Assembly: GCF_015207005.2 (NCBI RefSeq)
Contig: NZ_JADEXS020000001.1
Coordinates: forward strand, 6,161,001 to 6,225,000
Direction of reading: 5' to 3'
Length of the DNA stretch: 64,000 nt
Source of the DNA: Desmonostoc muscorum LEGE 12446
GTDB taxonomy: Bacteria; Cyanobacteriota; Cyanobacteriia; Cyanobacteriales; Nostocaceae
The position numbers were made by a program, and so were the translations under genes. Positions within the stretch are counted from its first letter, which is position 1. Each line of letters opens with the position of its first letter. The notes below the pieces were generated by a model, which ran no database searches, was not told the origin of the DNA, and was given only the letters and a program-made list of their open reading frames with translations. Positions 29,009-40,085 of this stretch are shown here, piece by piece.

Positions 29009-29790
29009 GAAGTTGGCTGTAAAGGCTCTTTGGCGATCGCTCCTAACCCCACACTCGGTTGTGCTAAAAAATCTATCCAAATTTTTGTTAACGCTAGCTT
29101 GTCTATTTCCGATTGTTGTGCTATTGCTAAATTTGTCAAAGCATCATACCAAATTCCTTGCTCACCGTATGAGGCTGCTGTTGCTAAAGCATCCTGTGAA
29201 TTACTGATACCAGGCGAGGGAGCAACACGTTCTACCCATGCTGTGACAAAGGGATCGTTGGGATTGGGGCGATCGCCACACAGCAGCACCACTGCCCATT
29301 GATAAGATTTGCCCACCTCTAGGGGTGGTGAGTTGGTTGGCAATGGAATACCCACAATTCCTGCCTCTTTGGTTATTGGTAGAAAGCTTTGGAAGTGCGG
29401 TTGATTACCTGCCGCTTTCACACTCAAGACCATCTGCCGTGCTGAGGTTTTGGGCAAATACACCCAAAAGGTGGGACGTTCTGCCCAGGTTAAACCAGAT
29501 TGGTCGCTGGGAACAAGGGCGGTGAGCGCCAGTGTTTTGGCAGATGAGTCTCCGGGATTCGTTGGTGCATCTTGAGAGCAGAGGCGATCGTTGCGCGAGC
29601 CGGCTCCCCGTGTAGTCGGTGGTTTCCCAGTCCTCGACGGTTTGAACAATACCTGGGATATTGGTTCACGCCCCTCAGCAAAGACTTGCGCCGATAGGGC
29701 GATCGCCTCGGTGAACAGTAGGAGACTAGCAGACATTACCACAACCAATGCTTGAAGGGGCATAAGCAACAGTTTATAGCTACACTGCAT
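28969..29790 (-). CDS. DUF928 family protein
   Basis: About 273 residues from the Met at 29790; an earlier in-frame Met at 29850 and a later one at 29763 are possible. A signal-like hydrophobic N-terminus (LVVVMSASLLLFTEAIAL) is followed by a low-complexity Arg-rich stretch, then the conserved body LTALVPSDQSGLTWAERPTFWVYLP and YQWAVVLLCGDRPNPNDPFVTAWVER. Function unknown; presumably exported. Known to co-occur with CHAT, TpsA and CHASE2 genes. Its last 40 bases overlap the 3' end of the convergent CHAT gene. Confidence 0.85.
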   Translation of the reverse strand: MQCSYKLLLMPLQALVVVMSASLLLFTEAIALSAQVFAEGREPISQVLFKPSRTGKPPTTRGAGSRNDRLCSQDAPTNPGDSSAKTLALTALVPSDQSGLTWAERPTFWVYLPKTSARQMVLSVKAAGNQPHFQSFLPITKEAGIVGIPLPTNSPPLEVGKSYQWAVVLLCGDRPNPNDPFVTAWVERVAPSPGISNSQDALATAASYGEQGIWYDALTNLAIAQQSEIDKLALTKIWIDFLAQPSVGLGAIAKEPLQPTSQRQFPTKTNGDQ

Positions 29791-29850
29791 AGAATTATAC
29801 AGTGATACTGATACTATGAGCGATCGCACTTTAGCTGTAGTCGATTGCAC

Positions 29851-30482
29851 AAGCCCCGAACTAAGTTAGTAAGACTAATTCAATCATAATTCGATTTCTC
29901 ACAACTATGATTAATAAATATAGGGCAATTTTAAACAGCAGAAGACCAAATGCAATCGGCATTACGAATTGCAACTCAAGTTTTACTAGGTAACAAAATT
30001 GAAATCAATTTACCTGAAAATACTACCTTAACCTCAGTCGGATTATAGACCATCACTGATGATCCATTACATTTGAAGTGGGGACGTAAAGATATCTATA
30101 TGACCAGGAGTCAATTGAGTAATGGATACCAGCCGTTTAGAGCAGTAGAGATATTTTAACTCAAGCGCGATCGCCCTGACAATTCCAATACAAGGAAAAG
30201 AAGCGATCGCTCATTTCCGCTAACTGCAAGTCTTTGCTAAATGTGCGATCGCTCATTTTTATACAAAAGTTAAGATGGTATTATCCCAAAGTGCAGGTTG
30301 ATTGATCTGCAACCGCTGGATTATTTGCGGTGCGGCTATGTTTTTTCAGCAGAGACTTGTATTGATAGAGCGATCGCCCCATTTAAACTTTCCAGTCAGC
30401 TTAAGCTCAAATTGACTGAATTGTGTGTGGCGATCGCACTTAATTTTCCACAAGCAGTTTGCTGACTTTGCAGGAACTTTTC
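29851..30482. other. Gene-remnant and HIP1-rich spacer
   Basis: Contains a short frame at 29950-30048 (SALRIATQVLLGNKIEINLPE) that resembles the start of a small antitoxin-like family, cut by a stop. A second scrap ends near 30160 (MTRSQLSNGYQPFRAVEIF). Six or so HIP1-type sites lie between 30165 and 30440. No intact gene is seen. Confidence 0.5.
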
Positions 30483-33400
30483 CTAACTCATTAACGCGGG
30501 ACGTTCCACATAGGTGACGCGATGCAGAATCCGCCAAGTTTTATTGGGTAAACCAGCCGCAGTTTGACGCAAAGCACGGGCTTCTTCGTCATTACTAGCT
30601 AACCATTCGGGATCGACCACATAGGCGAAGAAGTCATTGAAGTTGTTGGTGCTACCTTCGAGGTAGAAGCTCATAAAGCGATAGCGATCTACTTTTTCAC
30701 CAGGTAGGAGAGGACGATCTTTGTAATCTGTAATTCCTTTGCCTTCAACTCCACTAATGTCTACACTTAGTTGAAAGCCTTTGCTTTGGTTTTCAGTTTT
30801 GGTCATTGTTTGAGTCATGTGAACAGTTCTTTGTTCTTCTAATTCAAAACCATATCCGAATACTTTAAAGCCTGCTTGAACTCCAATTGCTGCCTCTAAG
30901 TTAAACGACCCACCAATAGTATGCTCAAGGGAATTTGCAAATTGCTGGCTTTCAGAGTAAAAACCTCCATCGGCATCCCAAACATAGGTGTTAACAATAT
31001 TACGTTTACCCGCAAGCAGTTGAATATTCTCCATCTTTTTTTGCCAACTGGCAAAGCTTGCTGTGGCGTGAATTTGTTGAGAAGCATCGCTAAATCGAGA
31101 ATTGATTTCTTTTTGTTTTTGTTCTGCTGCTGGATTCTGTTTCCCAGAAGAACGTAGTTTCTCTAAATCCTTAATCTTATCTTCTAGGACAGCTTGTTTT
31201 TTGGTCTGTTTTTCCTGTAATTCTTTCCTTTTTTGATTCAATTGGTTTTGCTCATCTTGCGACGGAGGAGTTTTTGATTCTAAGGTTTTTATTTCCCCTT
31301 TCAAGCTGTTTATTTCTTGATCGAGTGTTTGTGTTTCGTCCGCTTTGCCGACATCAGTTTCACCAGTCATATAATTAGAATTATTTACTTCCCTTTCTAA
31401 AGAAGTTTCATCTACTAAGCGTGAATTGAATTGCTCAAAATATGACTTTCGTTGTTGATCTCGATATTCAATTTGTTTTTTCAAATCATAGGCTTCTAAC
31501 AAGCGAAAATAGCTGGCAGGATAGAGAGAACCATATTGAGATCGCATTTCTGTAACTTGTGGAAAAAATCTCTGGCTTGTTGCCTTACTTCCTGTCATCC
31601 CATCAAGGCTACCATTCATGATGTAAGCAGGATTTATCAAGAAAGTAATGGTATTCACATCAAGAGGAATATTGTCATTAGGTACAATCTGAGTGCCTAC
31701 AACTCTTTGACTACGGCTTAAACGTAGAATGAAAACATCTGCTAAACCCGATACAACAACGGCATAACCTACATTCTTAGGGATAAAACGCTTACCGAGT
31801 TTGTCAAACTTAGTCTCACTTTCCTGAGTACCAACTAAACTTAGTTTATTAGTAATATTTACACCAGAAGATGATGAAACATTGCTACTGTTGAGAAAGC
31901 TGTATTTTGTAGATAAGTCTCCTTTAAAGCCTTTTATTACTTCTAGAGCCTTCTCACTAGCTTCTACCCCAACCCCTTTTGAAAGCTCAACTTTTTGATC
32001 CAATCCTATAAATAAAGATACTGTTGCACCTAGTCCTGCTTCTTGTTCACGATTCCAGCTATAGGATACTTCTTCAGATGACACAAGCTCTACAGAAGCA
32101 GTTCCATTGTAGTTATCCTCTATAGTAAGGTTTTCACTCGGTACAGGGGGTGCGCCTTCAATGAAACCTAATAAAGTCGGGTTAATTTGAGCATTACCAA
32201 CCCATACCATTTCTAAGGTTTCAATTCGCTTATCAGATAGTACATTGATCCCTGAGATACTAGGAAAGGCGAAGAAACGTCGCATCATAGCAGATTTTTG
32301 CTTGTCAGCATCTAATCCGATAGTGCTGTATTCACAGCTAACCACTGCATTTCCACCGTTTGGTAGAGTATAGTCTTGAGCTAAGACAGCACCATTGACT
32401 GTCCCATTATTAGGATTAGTGACTTTAAGGTCTGAAACTTTATCACCTTTAATTTCGTTCAATGGCCAATAACCAACTAGCCCTTCTTCTTTCCCTGTTA
32501 AACGCTGGAACATATCAGCTTGAATTTCTTGCTCAGTGCGAGCTTTGTTCCAGATACTAACATTGGTAATTTTGCCTTTAAAGTAGCCGTCTTGAGACCA
32601 GTTACTTTTACCGATATAGTTATTAGTACGGTTAATTTCCTTAGGAAGGTTCATTTTTTGAGTCAGAATCTCATAACCGACTGAACGGTTAATTTCTTCA
32701 ACCTGAATCTGCTTACCGTCTTTGTATAGTTTGACATTGCCTGATGTATCGATTGTTGCTGCTAGGTGCATCCACACATTTGTATCTAATACATATAAGG
32801 CTGTAATCTCTTGAACTGTTGCTCCTGTGTATATGCTGAATACCAAGTGATTCTCTTGTTCTTTATTAGCGAGGATGATATTATCAGCACTCTCACCATT
32901 ACCAAGCTCTATAATTCTTGACCCATGTTCAAAGCTGTCATACCTTACCCAAGCTTGTACCGTAAATCCTGAGGAAAAATCATGCTCCATTGCAGGTAAA
33001 GCAATATAATCATCGACCCCATCTAAGCTTAAAACTGAATGCTTAAGTTTACCAATTGGTGCAGTACATCCCGTCCAATTAGCACTGCCTTCAATTGTGG
33101 CATTATCATATCGCTTAGTCCAATCTCTCACCTTATCTAATTCATGTAGAGGATAGTATGCTATCAACCCAGGCTCATTGCCACTGAGTCTAACTTTACT
33201 GTTAACGGCAACTTCCTCAGCACTAAGGGCAACTTCCCAAATTCTTACTTCCGCAAGTCTACCTACAAAAGGATATACATTTAAGTATTTTCCTAGTATT
33301 AAATCACCTGAACCTTGATAATCTCCAGTTTTGTTTTCTTGCTTGGGGATTTTTTCTCCGTCTCGGTAAATAGTTCGTGTCTTAGTTTGAATGTCATAAA

Positions 33401-36400
33401 CACAACACCAGTGATGCCACTCATAATCGTTATAAGTTTTGTCTGTGTCGAGATCATTTTCGTAAAAAGCAAAGGTAAACTTTCCATCCTCACGGAAGCC
33501 AATGTATAAGCCTTTGTTTTTTTCATAACTGCCTTGACTAAGAACAACACCCATGTTCCCAAGCTGATCCTGTTTTGCCCAAAACTCAATCGTAAAACTC
33601 CGGTTGTTAAGGGCAATTTTGTCACCGCAATTAATAAAACCACTACCAGAAAATTTTAAACAAAGAGGTAGCTGTTCTGGAATCCACTAGGCATTACGAC
33701 TGTCAGCAGTAGCGTCAAAGTTGGTTTGTTGCATCTTGCCTTGATTATCAAAGTAGCTCAGTTGAACATTCCCTTCGCAGGTTTCAATAGCAGTTAATCG
33801 GCTAGTGGGGCGAACAAAGTCCAATAATGCGCCTTGAGTTATTAATTTTCGGCTATCGGTTGTCAGAAGCTTCATTCCTACAGGGATTACTTGATTGCCT
33901 ATTTTTAATTTGGCAATTTCAGCCTGAACATTGGTGAGTCGTGCGTTCACAATAGACAATCTACTTGCAGTATTATTGAAGTCATTTAATTGTCGTTCAA
34001 CTTCTGCAAGTTCCCTTCTCTTACTCTGTAGTGCATCATTCGCATTTTTGATATTGTCATTAGGATATTCACTCAGTTTCTCAATGATCCATTTTCGACC
34101 TCGCTGATCTCCACTGTCCCAGTTAAACTGCTGGATTTTTGCCCCATTATCCTTTGACATGCCTGAGACATCTAGAACCTTGCCACTATGTTTGGCAACA
34201 ATTTTAAAGGTATTGCCTTCTAAATCTTCAAGTTTCCATTTTTGGTTATCTTGATTGTTTGACCCGCATACCAAGATACCTATGAAATTATCCTGTTTTG
34301 CCCCTTCCACATCCAAAACTCTTTGGCTGTGTTTAACAACAATCTTATAGTACCCATCACCTACTGGTACAAATTGCCATTTTTGATTATCTCCATTCAC
34401 CCATGTCCACTGATGGACATTTGCATCTCCCATGCTAGCACCACTTACATCCAGAACTTTCCCACTATATTCAGAAATGACTTTGCACCAATAATTTTCG
34501 CGATTGTTTACGGCATCATCATGTTTCTTTTTACAGTCATCCTGTTCCCTTGTTAGAGTTTGCTTTTTAGTGTCTAAATTTGTCTTTGTTTCTGGTTTAG
34601 CAAGCTGTTCTAGTTCCCATTTACGCAGCAATAAAGTCGCTTCTTCTTGCTCATATCGCGTTAATTGCTGCAATTTTTCTCGGTTCTCAGATTGTTGATC
34701 TGTTACAGTAGATAGCTTAATCTCATCGTTGTATCTTGCTTCCGTAATGGCATCAGATACTAATTGAATCCGATGCTTACGAATTTCAAGTTTTGTCCAA
34801 TCCCCTTTGACATCAACCAGTCCAAAAGAACGAACCAATTTCACTCCATCAGGGATTGTAAAGCGTGCTGAAGCTTGATACCAACCATTGACAAGTTGGA
34901 AGTTTGCCGGAACTCCTGAAAAAATTTCTCGTTTTTCTGAATCTCGATTTGCTTTACCCCAATAAGAAAAACTAAAAACTTTATTTTCTTTTCCATCAAT
35001 ATTATTGGGATCGATAGACTTATCTAACTTAAACTCAAAACTTTCTTCATAGGTTGCCCGTTGAGTTATAGCTACCATCTCATCATTAGTATATTTAACA
35101 ACGAGTGTCTGATTGTCCTTAAGTTTGCGATCAAGTGTAACAGCACTAACAAATGCGTCGCCATATACGATGCCATTGTTAGCAAAAACAGAAAAATCCA
35201 CCACTTCCCGTTTGTCACCTTCAACAATCGCACCGAGTCGCCAATACCCAACTAAGCCGACTTCTTTACCTGTTAGTCGGAGGTACATACTATCTAAAAT
35301 TTCATTGGGTTGACGAGCATGATTCCACACTTGGACATTGGCAATCTTGCCTGTAAAATATTTAGATTGGGCTATTCCTCCAATGAAGAATTTAGGATTC
35401 CATGTATTCTTGGTATCTTGAAACAGAGTTTCTGGGATTGGAACAGACGCACTGGAAACCTGTTGCCCATTTCGGCATATAACTAATTTAGTTTTATTAG
35501 TTTCTTTGCTGTCTTTGTCATAGTCAAAACTAACTGCATAATGTACCCATTCATTAATTGGTAGGGGGGTGGGATCGGCAATATCTTTTGTGCTGGTGCT
35601 GCTGCCAAATCTCAAGATTGCTTTATTATTCATAATTAATAACTGCATGAGTTGACCTTGTTCACCAACAATTAATTGCTCTCTAGTTGTGTTACTCGAA
35701 ATATAAATCCAAGCAGAGTAGGTCTGACCAAAGGAATAGTCTGGAGATGGTGTTTTTAACCCAAGGAGGGCAGGTGTCTCAATATAGTCACCATTACCAT
35801 CGAAATTAATGCCCCGTTGTTTGCGAGATTCCAGGGTGGCATTAGCTGCCATTCCTGGTTGCCATTTGACATCTAGGGTGAAGCCTTTGCCATCAGCTTT
35901 GGTAACGGAATATGTACCGTCATAGCCTTGAGTATCTGAGATTTGCACGCCGTTCCCATTTTCCAGTCCATGATTAGGACTGGTAATTCTTAGCTTCCCG
36001 TCTTCTGTACGTTCATAAGCGGTAATAATGCCATCAAAGATTAATCCGCTTTCTTCTGTTGGAACTTCCTCCCACGTCCCAACTTGCCAGTTTTTGCTTC
36101 CGCCCTCAACCCATTTTGCAGCAATTTCAAAGGTGTTAGCATCGATTTTTTGAACTACATGATAGCCGTTGTAGTGCTTTGTCCCTTGAATTTTGACATT
36201 ATCCCCAGATTTTAATGTAACTGTTTCCTTTGAAATAATTTGAACGAGATCCGCTTCTTCGGTTCTCTTCATACCAGCGATTGTGCCTATAGCGGGTGGG
36301 GTACTGTCACCAATAGCTTTGATTTCATCAAGGGTATTTAAGGGCAATAAAACATCGCGTTTAAAACCTCGCAATATTGGAGATTGTGGATTTTCAGAAA

Positions 36401-37421
36401 TTTGTGACAGAGTACCATCTTTGGCGGCGGCAAAACTCAATGCGGCTGTATTCCCTTGATTTGTAGGAATAACTAGCATGACTTTTGTGGCATCTTTGAT
36501 CAGTTGAGTTTCACCATCTTGAGTCAGAGTTTCAGACTGCACATCATATTTCGTTGCAGCAAACCCATTAATTATCTGTAAAGAATTACCTTTATCGTCT
36601 TTTAAATCAAAACTACGGCGGATAATTCCAGGAACTTTACGAGGCACTAAAACCCCTAGTTCTCCTGGTTTGGGATCAAAGACAGTAGAATCTTTAACAT
36701 CAAATAATCCTTCTTCCGACGCTTGGATGGAAATTAGTTCAACTTTCTTTGTCTCACTGTTGTAAGCAAAAATCTGCCAACGGTATTTATCTAATTCATT
36801 AGTCGGTAATAGAATTACCGAAAACCAACCATTGGAGAGTTTATTAATAATGCTGATTTCTGTTGTAGGTTCGTAAAATTTTTTACCATTCTTATCTTGA
36901 AAATTCAAAGAGTCAAAACTGGATAGACCTATCCCTTGGCTATTTTTATTAGGCTTATTCGGCTCGTATTTTTTGCGGCTCTGCTGATAGCGGACTTCCA
37001 ATTTGCGATTAAGTGTATTGGTCATACCATCTAAGACGAAGCGATCAACCAGCAAAGTATTAGATTTAGACTGCCGGAAAACATAGATGTGACCTAATGC
37101 AGATACAAGTTGAACTGGTGCAACAGCAGATTCTTCGTTAGTTTTGTAGCGAGATTGGAGAATAAAGCCATTCGGGGGATCTTGGCAAGTTAATTCTTTC
37201 TTTTCCTTTTCTACTACCGATGAATCAGGATCTTCATTGGGAAACTCTAGGGTTTTCCAATTTTCCCAACGAGTCGAATTGTGAGTATCCTCATAGCCAT
37301 CTTGCTTAACTGTGTAGTAAATTTTACCATCAATGGCTGTGCCAACTATAACAACTTTTCCCTCGTGGGTAACACTATTGATATGCTGGATTGAGTTTTG
37401 AACAGTATTCAGAAGTGACAT
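30483..37421 (-). pseudogene. Giant LamG-RICIN-LamG gene split by one in-frame TAG
   Basis: Two long frames, 37421-33687 (1244 codons) and 33554-30483 (1023 codons), lie in the same reading frame. They are separated only by a TAG at 33687-33689 and 44 open codons. Those 44 codons encode the first strands of the second LamG domain (LKFSGSGFINCGDKIALNN, SFTIEFWAK), so the downstream part has no proper start of its own. This is one gene of about 2312 codons. Order: unknown N-terminal beta region, two short repeats (GTKHYNGYHVV, DTQGYDGTYSV, about 400-520), LamG (about 537-725), coiled coil, RICIN beta-trefoil with QKW repeats (about 975-1113), coiled coil, stop, two more LamG domains, a Ser/Thr-rich alternating segment and a long Lys/Glu coiled coil. 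A C-terminal domain ends the product. LamG and RICIN domains usually bind glycans. No signal peptide is seen. Confidence 0.85.
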
Positions 37422-37752
37422 AGCTTTGCCTTTGTCAAAATTATGACTTTGGTTAAATTTTGATTAATTAGTCATTTCGCCAGACACAATCGTGAGCCAC
37501 ACCCTACACGGCAGCATCCAGCAGTTTCTAAAGCGTTAACTTTGAATTTGCTTAGCAAACTTTCGTTTGGTTGTTCTTAATACTTACGGTTCGCTCAGGA
37601 GTTGTAAATCCTTAAAACTCATACAAAACCTCATAAAAAATCTCATATTCAAGCTGGCAAAATGGTTAGGTATCTCGATCGCCACTATTGCCAATAACAG
37701 CACTTTCTGCTTGTATAAGTACAATTGCCTGGAAAATCAGGAATAATCAGCA
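37422..37752. promoter_or_regulatory. Divergent promoter region
   Basis: 331 bases between the divergent LamG giant gene and the tpsA-like gene. No gene is seen. Both promoters should lie here; I cannot place -10 boxes with confidence. Confidence 0.4.
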
Positions 37753-40029
37753 ATGGACTGCTTGAGAATCATCGGAATTTTAGTCGCATGGAGTAGCTTG
37801 CAGGCGATCGCTTTTGCCCAGATTGCACCAGATGGTAGCCTGGGAGGTGAACAATCTCAGGTAGCTCAAGGCACGGTTCAAGAAGCACCAGCCAAACTCA
37901 TCGAAGGCGGAGCGCGACGAGGAACTAACCTATTTCACAGCTTTAGCGATTTTAATGTAGGCAATTTAGAGCGTGTCTACTTTAACAATCCAACGGGAGT
38001 AGAAAATATCCTGTCGCGGGTAACGGGCAGCAATCCCTCAACTATCCTGGGCACATTGGGAGTGAATGGCAATGCAAATTTGTTTTTGATCAACGCCAAT
38101 GGAATTGTATTTGGTGCCAATGCTCGCTTAGATATTCGTGGCTCGTTTCTGATCGGCACTGCCGATAGTCTTAAATTTGACAATGGCTTTGGGTTCAGTG
38201 CCAGCAACCCTCTAGCTCCCCCTCTGCTCACCGTCAACGTACCGCTCGGCTTGCAATATGGTGCAAATCCTGGTAGTGTTCGCGTCCAGGGTGTGAGGCA
38301 GAATGCGTTACAGGTTGCCACGGGACAAACCCTGGCACTGGTAGGCGGCGATGTCCTGCTGGAGGGTGGCAACTTGACGGCACCAGGGGGACGAATTGAA
38401 TTAGGGAGCGTCGCAGCAGGGAGTTTGGTATCCATCACACCGATCAATCCCGGCTGGGAGTTGGGCTATCAGGGAGTGCAGCAGTTTCAGGATATTCGGC
38501 TCACCCAAGATGCTCGTGTGAATGCTAATGGCAACAGTGGCGGCGGCATCCAGTTGCAGGGACGACGGATCAGCATTTTGGACGGAGCGCAGGTTTTTGT
38601 TATGACTCAAGGTTCACAGGCCGGAAAAAACATCACTCTCCGCGCCACGGAATTAGTGGAAGTAATTAGCGATCCATTGACTGGCAAAACCAGTCGCGTG
38701 GCGGCTGAAACCAGTCGAGGTGCAACCGGAAATGCAGGCAACCTGACAATTGAAACCGAGAATTTGCGCGTGGTGGATGGCGCAGTCATCTCAGCCAATA
38801 CTTTTGGTGCAGGCAAAGGCGGTGACTTGACAGTGCGGGCAAAGTCCATAGAAGTGATTGGAGCCAATGCATTAGCTTTTGGAACCAATCCATCAAGTCG
38901 CATTCCCAGTTCCTTGGTTACTCAAGTCAATCAAAATGCCACCGGGAATGCAGGTAACTTGACCATTGAAACCGAAAGCTTGCGCGTATCCGATGGCGGA
39001 TTAATCTCAGTCGGGACTTTTGAAGTTGGCAACGGCGGCAATTTAACGATACGGGCAAAGTCCATAGAAGTGATTGGCTTCAATCAAGGCGCTCGCTTTA
39101 TCAGTTCCTTGTCTGCTCAGACCTTTGCCAGAGCAATTGGCAATGCGGGTGATATTATCATAGTCACCGATCGCTTAAACATTGCCAATCGGGGTGAAAT
39201 TAGAACGACGAGTGAAGGGTCAGGCCGTGCTGGCAATATGACGATGCAAGCAAACTCCCAGATTACTCTGGCTGATGAAGGTCGCATTATTGCTAATACC
39301 AATACTCTTCAAGGGAATATCACGCTGACTACGCCGCTGTTGCTGATGCGCCGGGGCGGCAGCATCACGACCAACGCGGCTGGCACTGGGACAGGGGGCA
39401 ATATTAACATTGACGCTGGTTTTATCGTCTCTGCCCCTAACGAAAATAATGATATTATTGCTAATGCTTTTGGCGGGTCTGGTGGCAAAATTGCCATTTC
39501 CGCGCAAAGCATCTTTGAATTTAACCTCCGCACTCGTGAGGATTTGCAGCGCTTACTCAATACCACAAATCCGCTTGGGCTAGATCCGCGACTGCTCGCT
39601 AGCAACGATATCACCGCTTTTTCCCAGGCAAATCCAGCGATCGATACAGGAATCATCACTCTCCAAACTTCTAATCTTGACCCCACACGGGGACTGACAA
39701 CCTTGCCCACAGATTTCACAGACATTAGCCAACTGATTGCTACTACCTGTCCGGCAGATCGGGGCAGTTCGTTTACTATTACAGGGCGGGGTGGGATACC
39801 GGAAGACCCCAGACAGCCGTTGATGGGTGAGGTGATTTGGCAGGATGAGCGGGTAGTGCGAGAACATGGGGGCGCAAAGGCAGTAGAGGAAGTGCCAGGG
39901 GTGGCGATCGCTGAAGCCCAAGGTTGGATCGTTGATCGTAGCGGCGCGGTTGTTTTGGTTGCACAGCAGCCCCAAAAATCTCTGGGTTTGACCTATCCTG
40001 TGTGTGCAACTTCTAATACCAATTCGTAA
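37753..40029 (+). CDS. TpsA-type filamentous haemagglutinin (two-partner secretion exoprotein)
   Basis: 758 residues. Signal peptide (about 1-22, IIGILVAWSSLQAIAFA). The TPS secretion domain follows (SLGGEQSQV, GGARRGTNLFHSFSDFNV, LGTLGVNGNANLFLINANGIVFGANARLDIRGSFL), with the Asn-rich motif recognised by the TpsB pore. Beta-helix repeats (GNAGNLTIETESLRV, GGDLTVRAKSIEVIG) fill residues 320-580. The C-terminal tail (TCPADRGSSFTITGRGGIPEDPRQPL) is standard for cyanobacterial TpsA proteins. It should be exported across the outer membrane by an FhaC-like partner, which is not encoded in this window. Confidence 0.93.
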   Translation: MDCLRIIGILVAWSSLQAIAFAQIAPDGSLGGEQSQVAQGTVQEAPAKLIEGGARRGTNLFHSFSDFNVGNLERVYFNNPTGVENILSRVTGSNPSTILGTLGVNGNANLFLINANGIVFGANARLDIRGSFLIGTADSLKFDNGFGFSASNPLAPPLLTVNVPLGLQYGANPGSVRVQGVRQNALQVATGQTLALVGGDVLLEGGNLTAPGGRIELGSVAAGSLVSITPINPGWELGYQGVQQFQDIRLTQDARVNANGNSGGGIQLQGRRISILDGAQVFVMTQGSQAGKNITLRATELVEVISDPLTGKTSRVAAETSRGATGNAGNLTIETENLRVVDGAVISANTFGAGKGGDLTVRAKSIEVIGANALAFGTNPSSRIPSSLVTQVNQNATGNAGNLTIETESLRVSDGGLISVGTFEVGNGGNLTIRAKSIEVIGFNQGARFISSLSAQTFARAIGNAGDIIIVTDRLNIANRGEIRTTSEGSGRAGNMTMQANSQITLADEGRIIANTNTLQGNITLTTPLLLMRRGGSITTNAAGTGTGGNINIDAGFIVSAPNENNDIIANAFGGSGGKIAISAQSIFEFNLRTREDLQRLLNTTNPLGLDPRLLASNDITAFSQANPAIDTGIITLQTSNLDPTRGLTTLPTDFTDISQLIATTCPADRGSSFTITGRGGIPEDPRQPLMGEVIWQDERVVREHGGAKAVEEVPGVAIAEAQGWIVDRSGAVVLVAQQPQKSLGLTYPVCATSNTNS

Positions 40030-40085
40030 TTCACGAATGATACGGTAGATTCGATCCCATGCCCCATTCCCAAAAACTCAGTTTT

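Noticed and set aside
33299..33643. 114-codon minus-strand frame across the LamG domain
   Set aside because: An out-of-frame shadow; the real frame reads through as LamG once the TAG is recognised.
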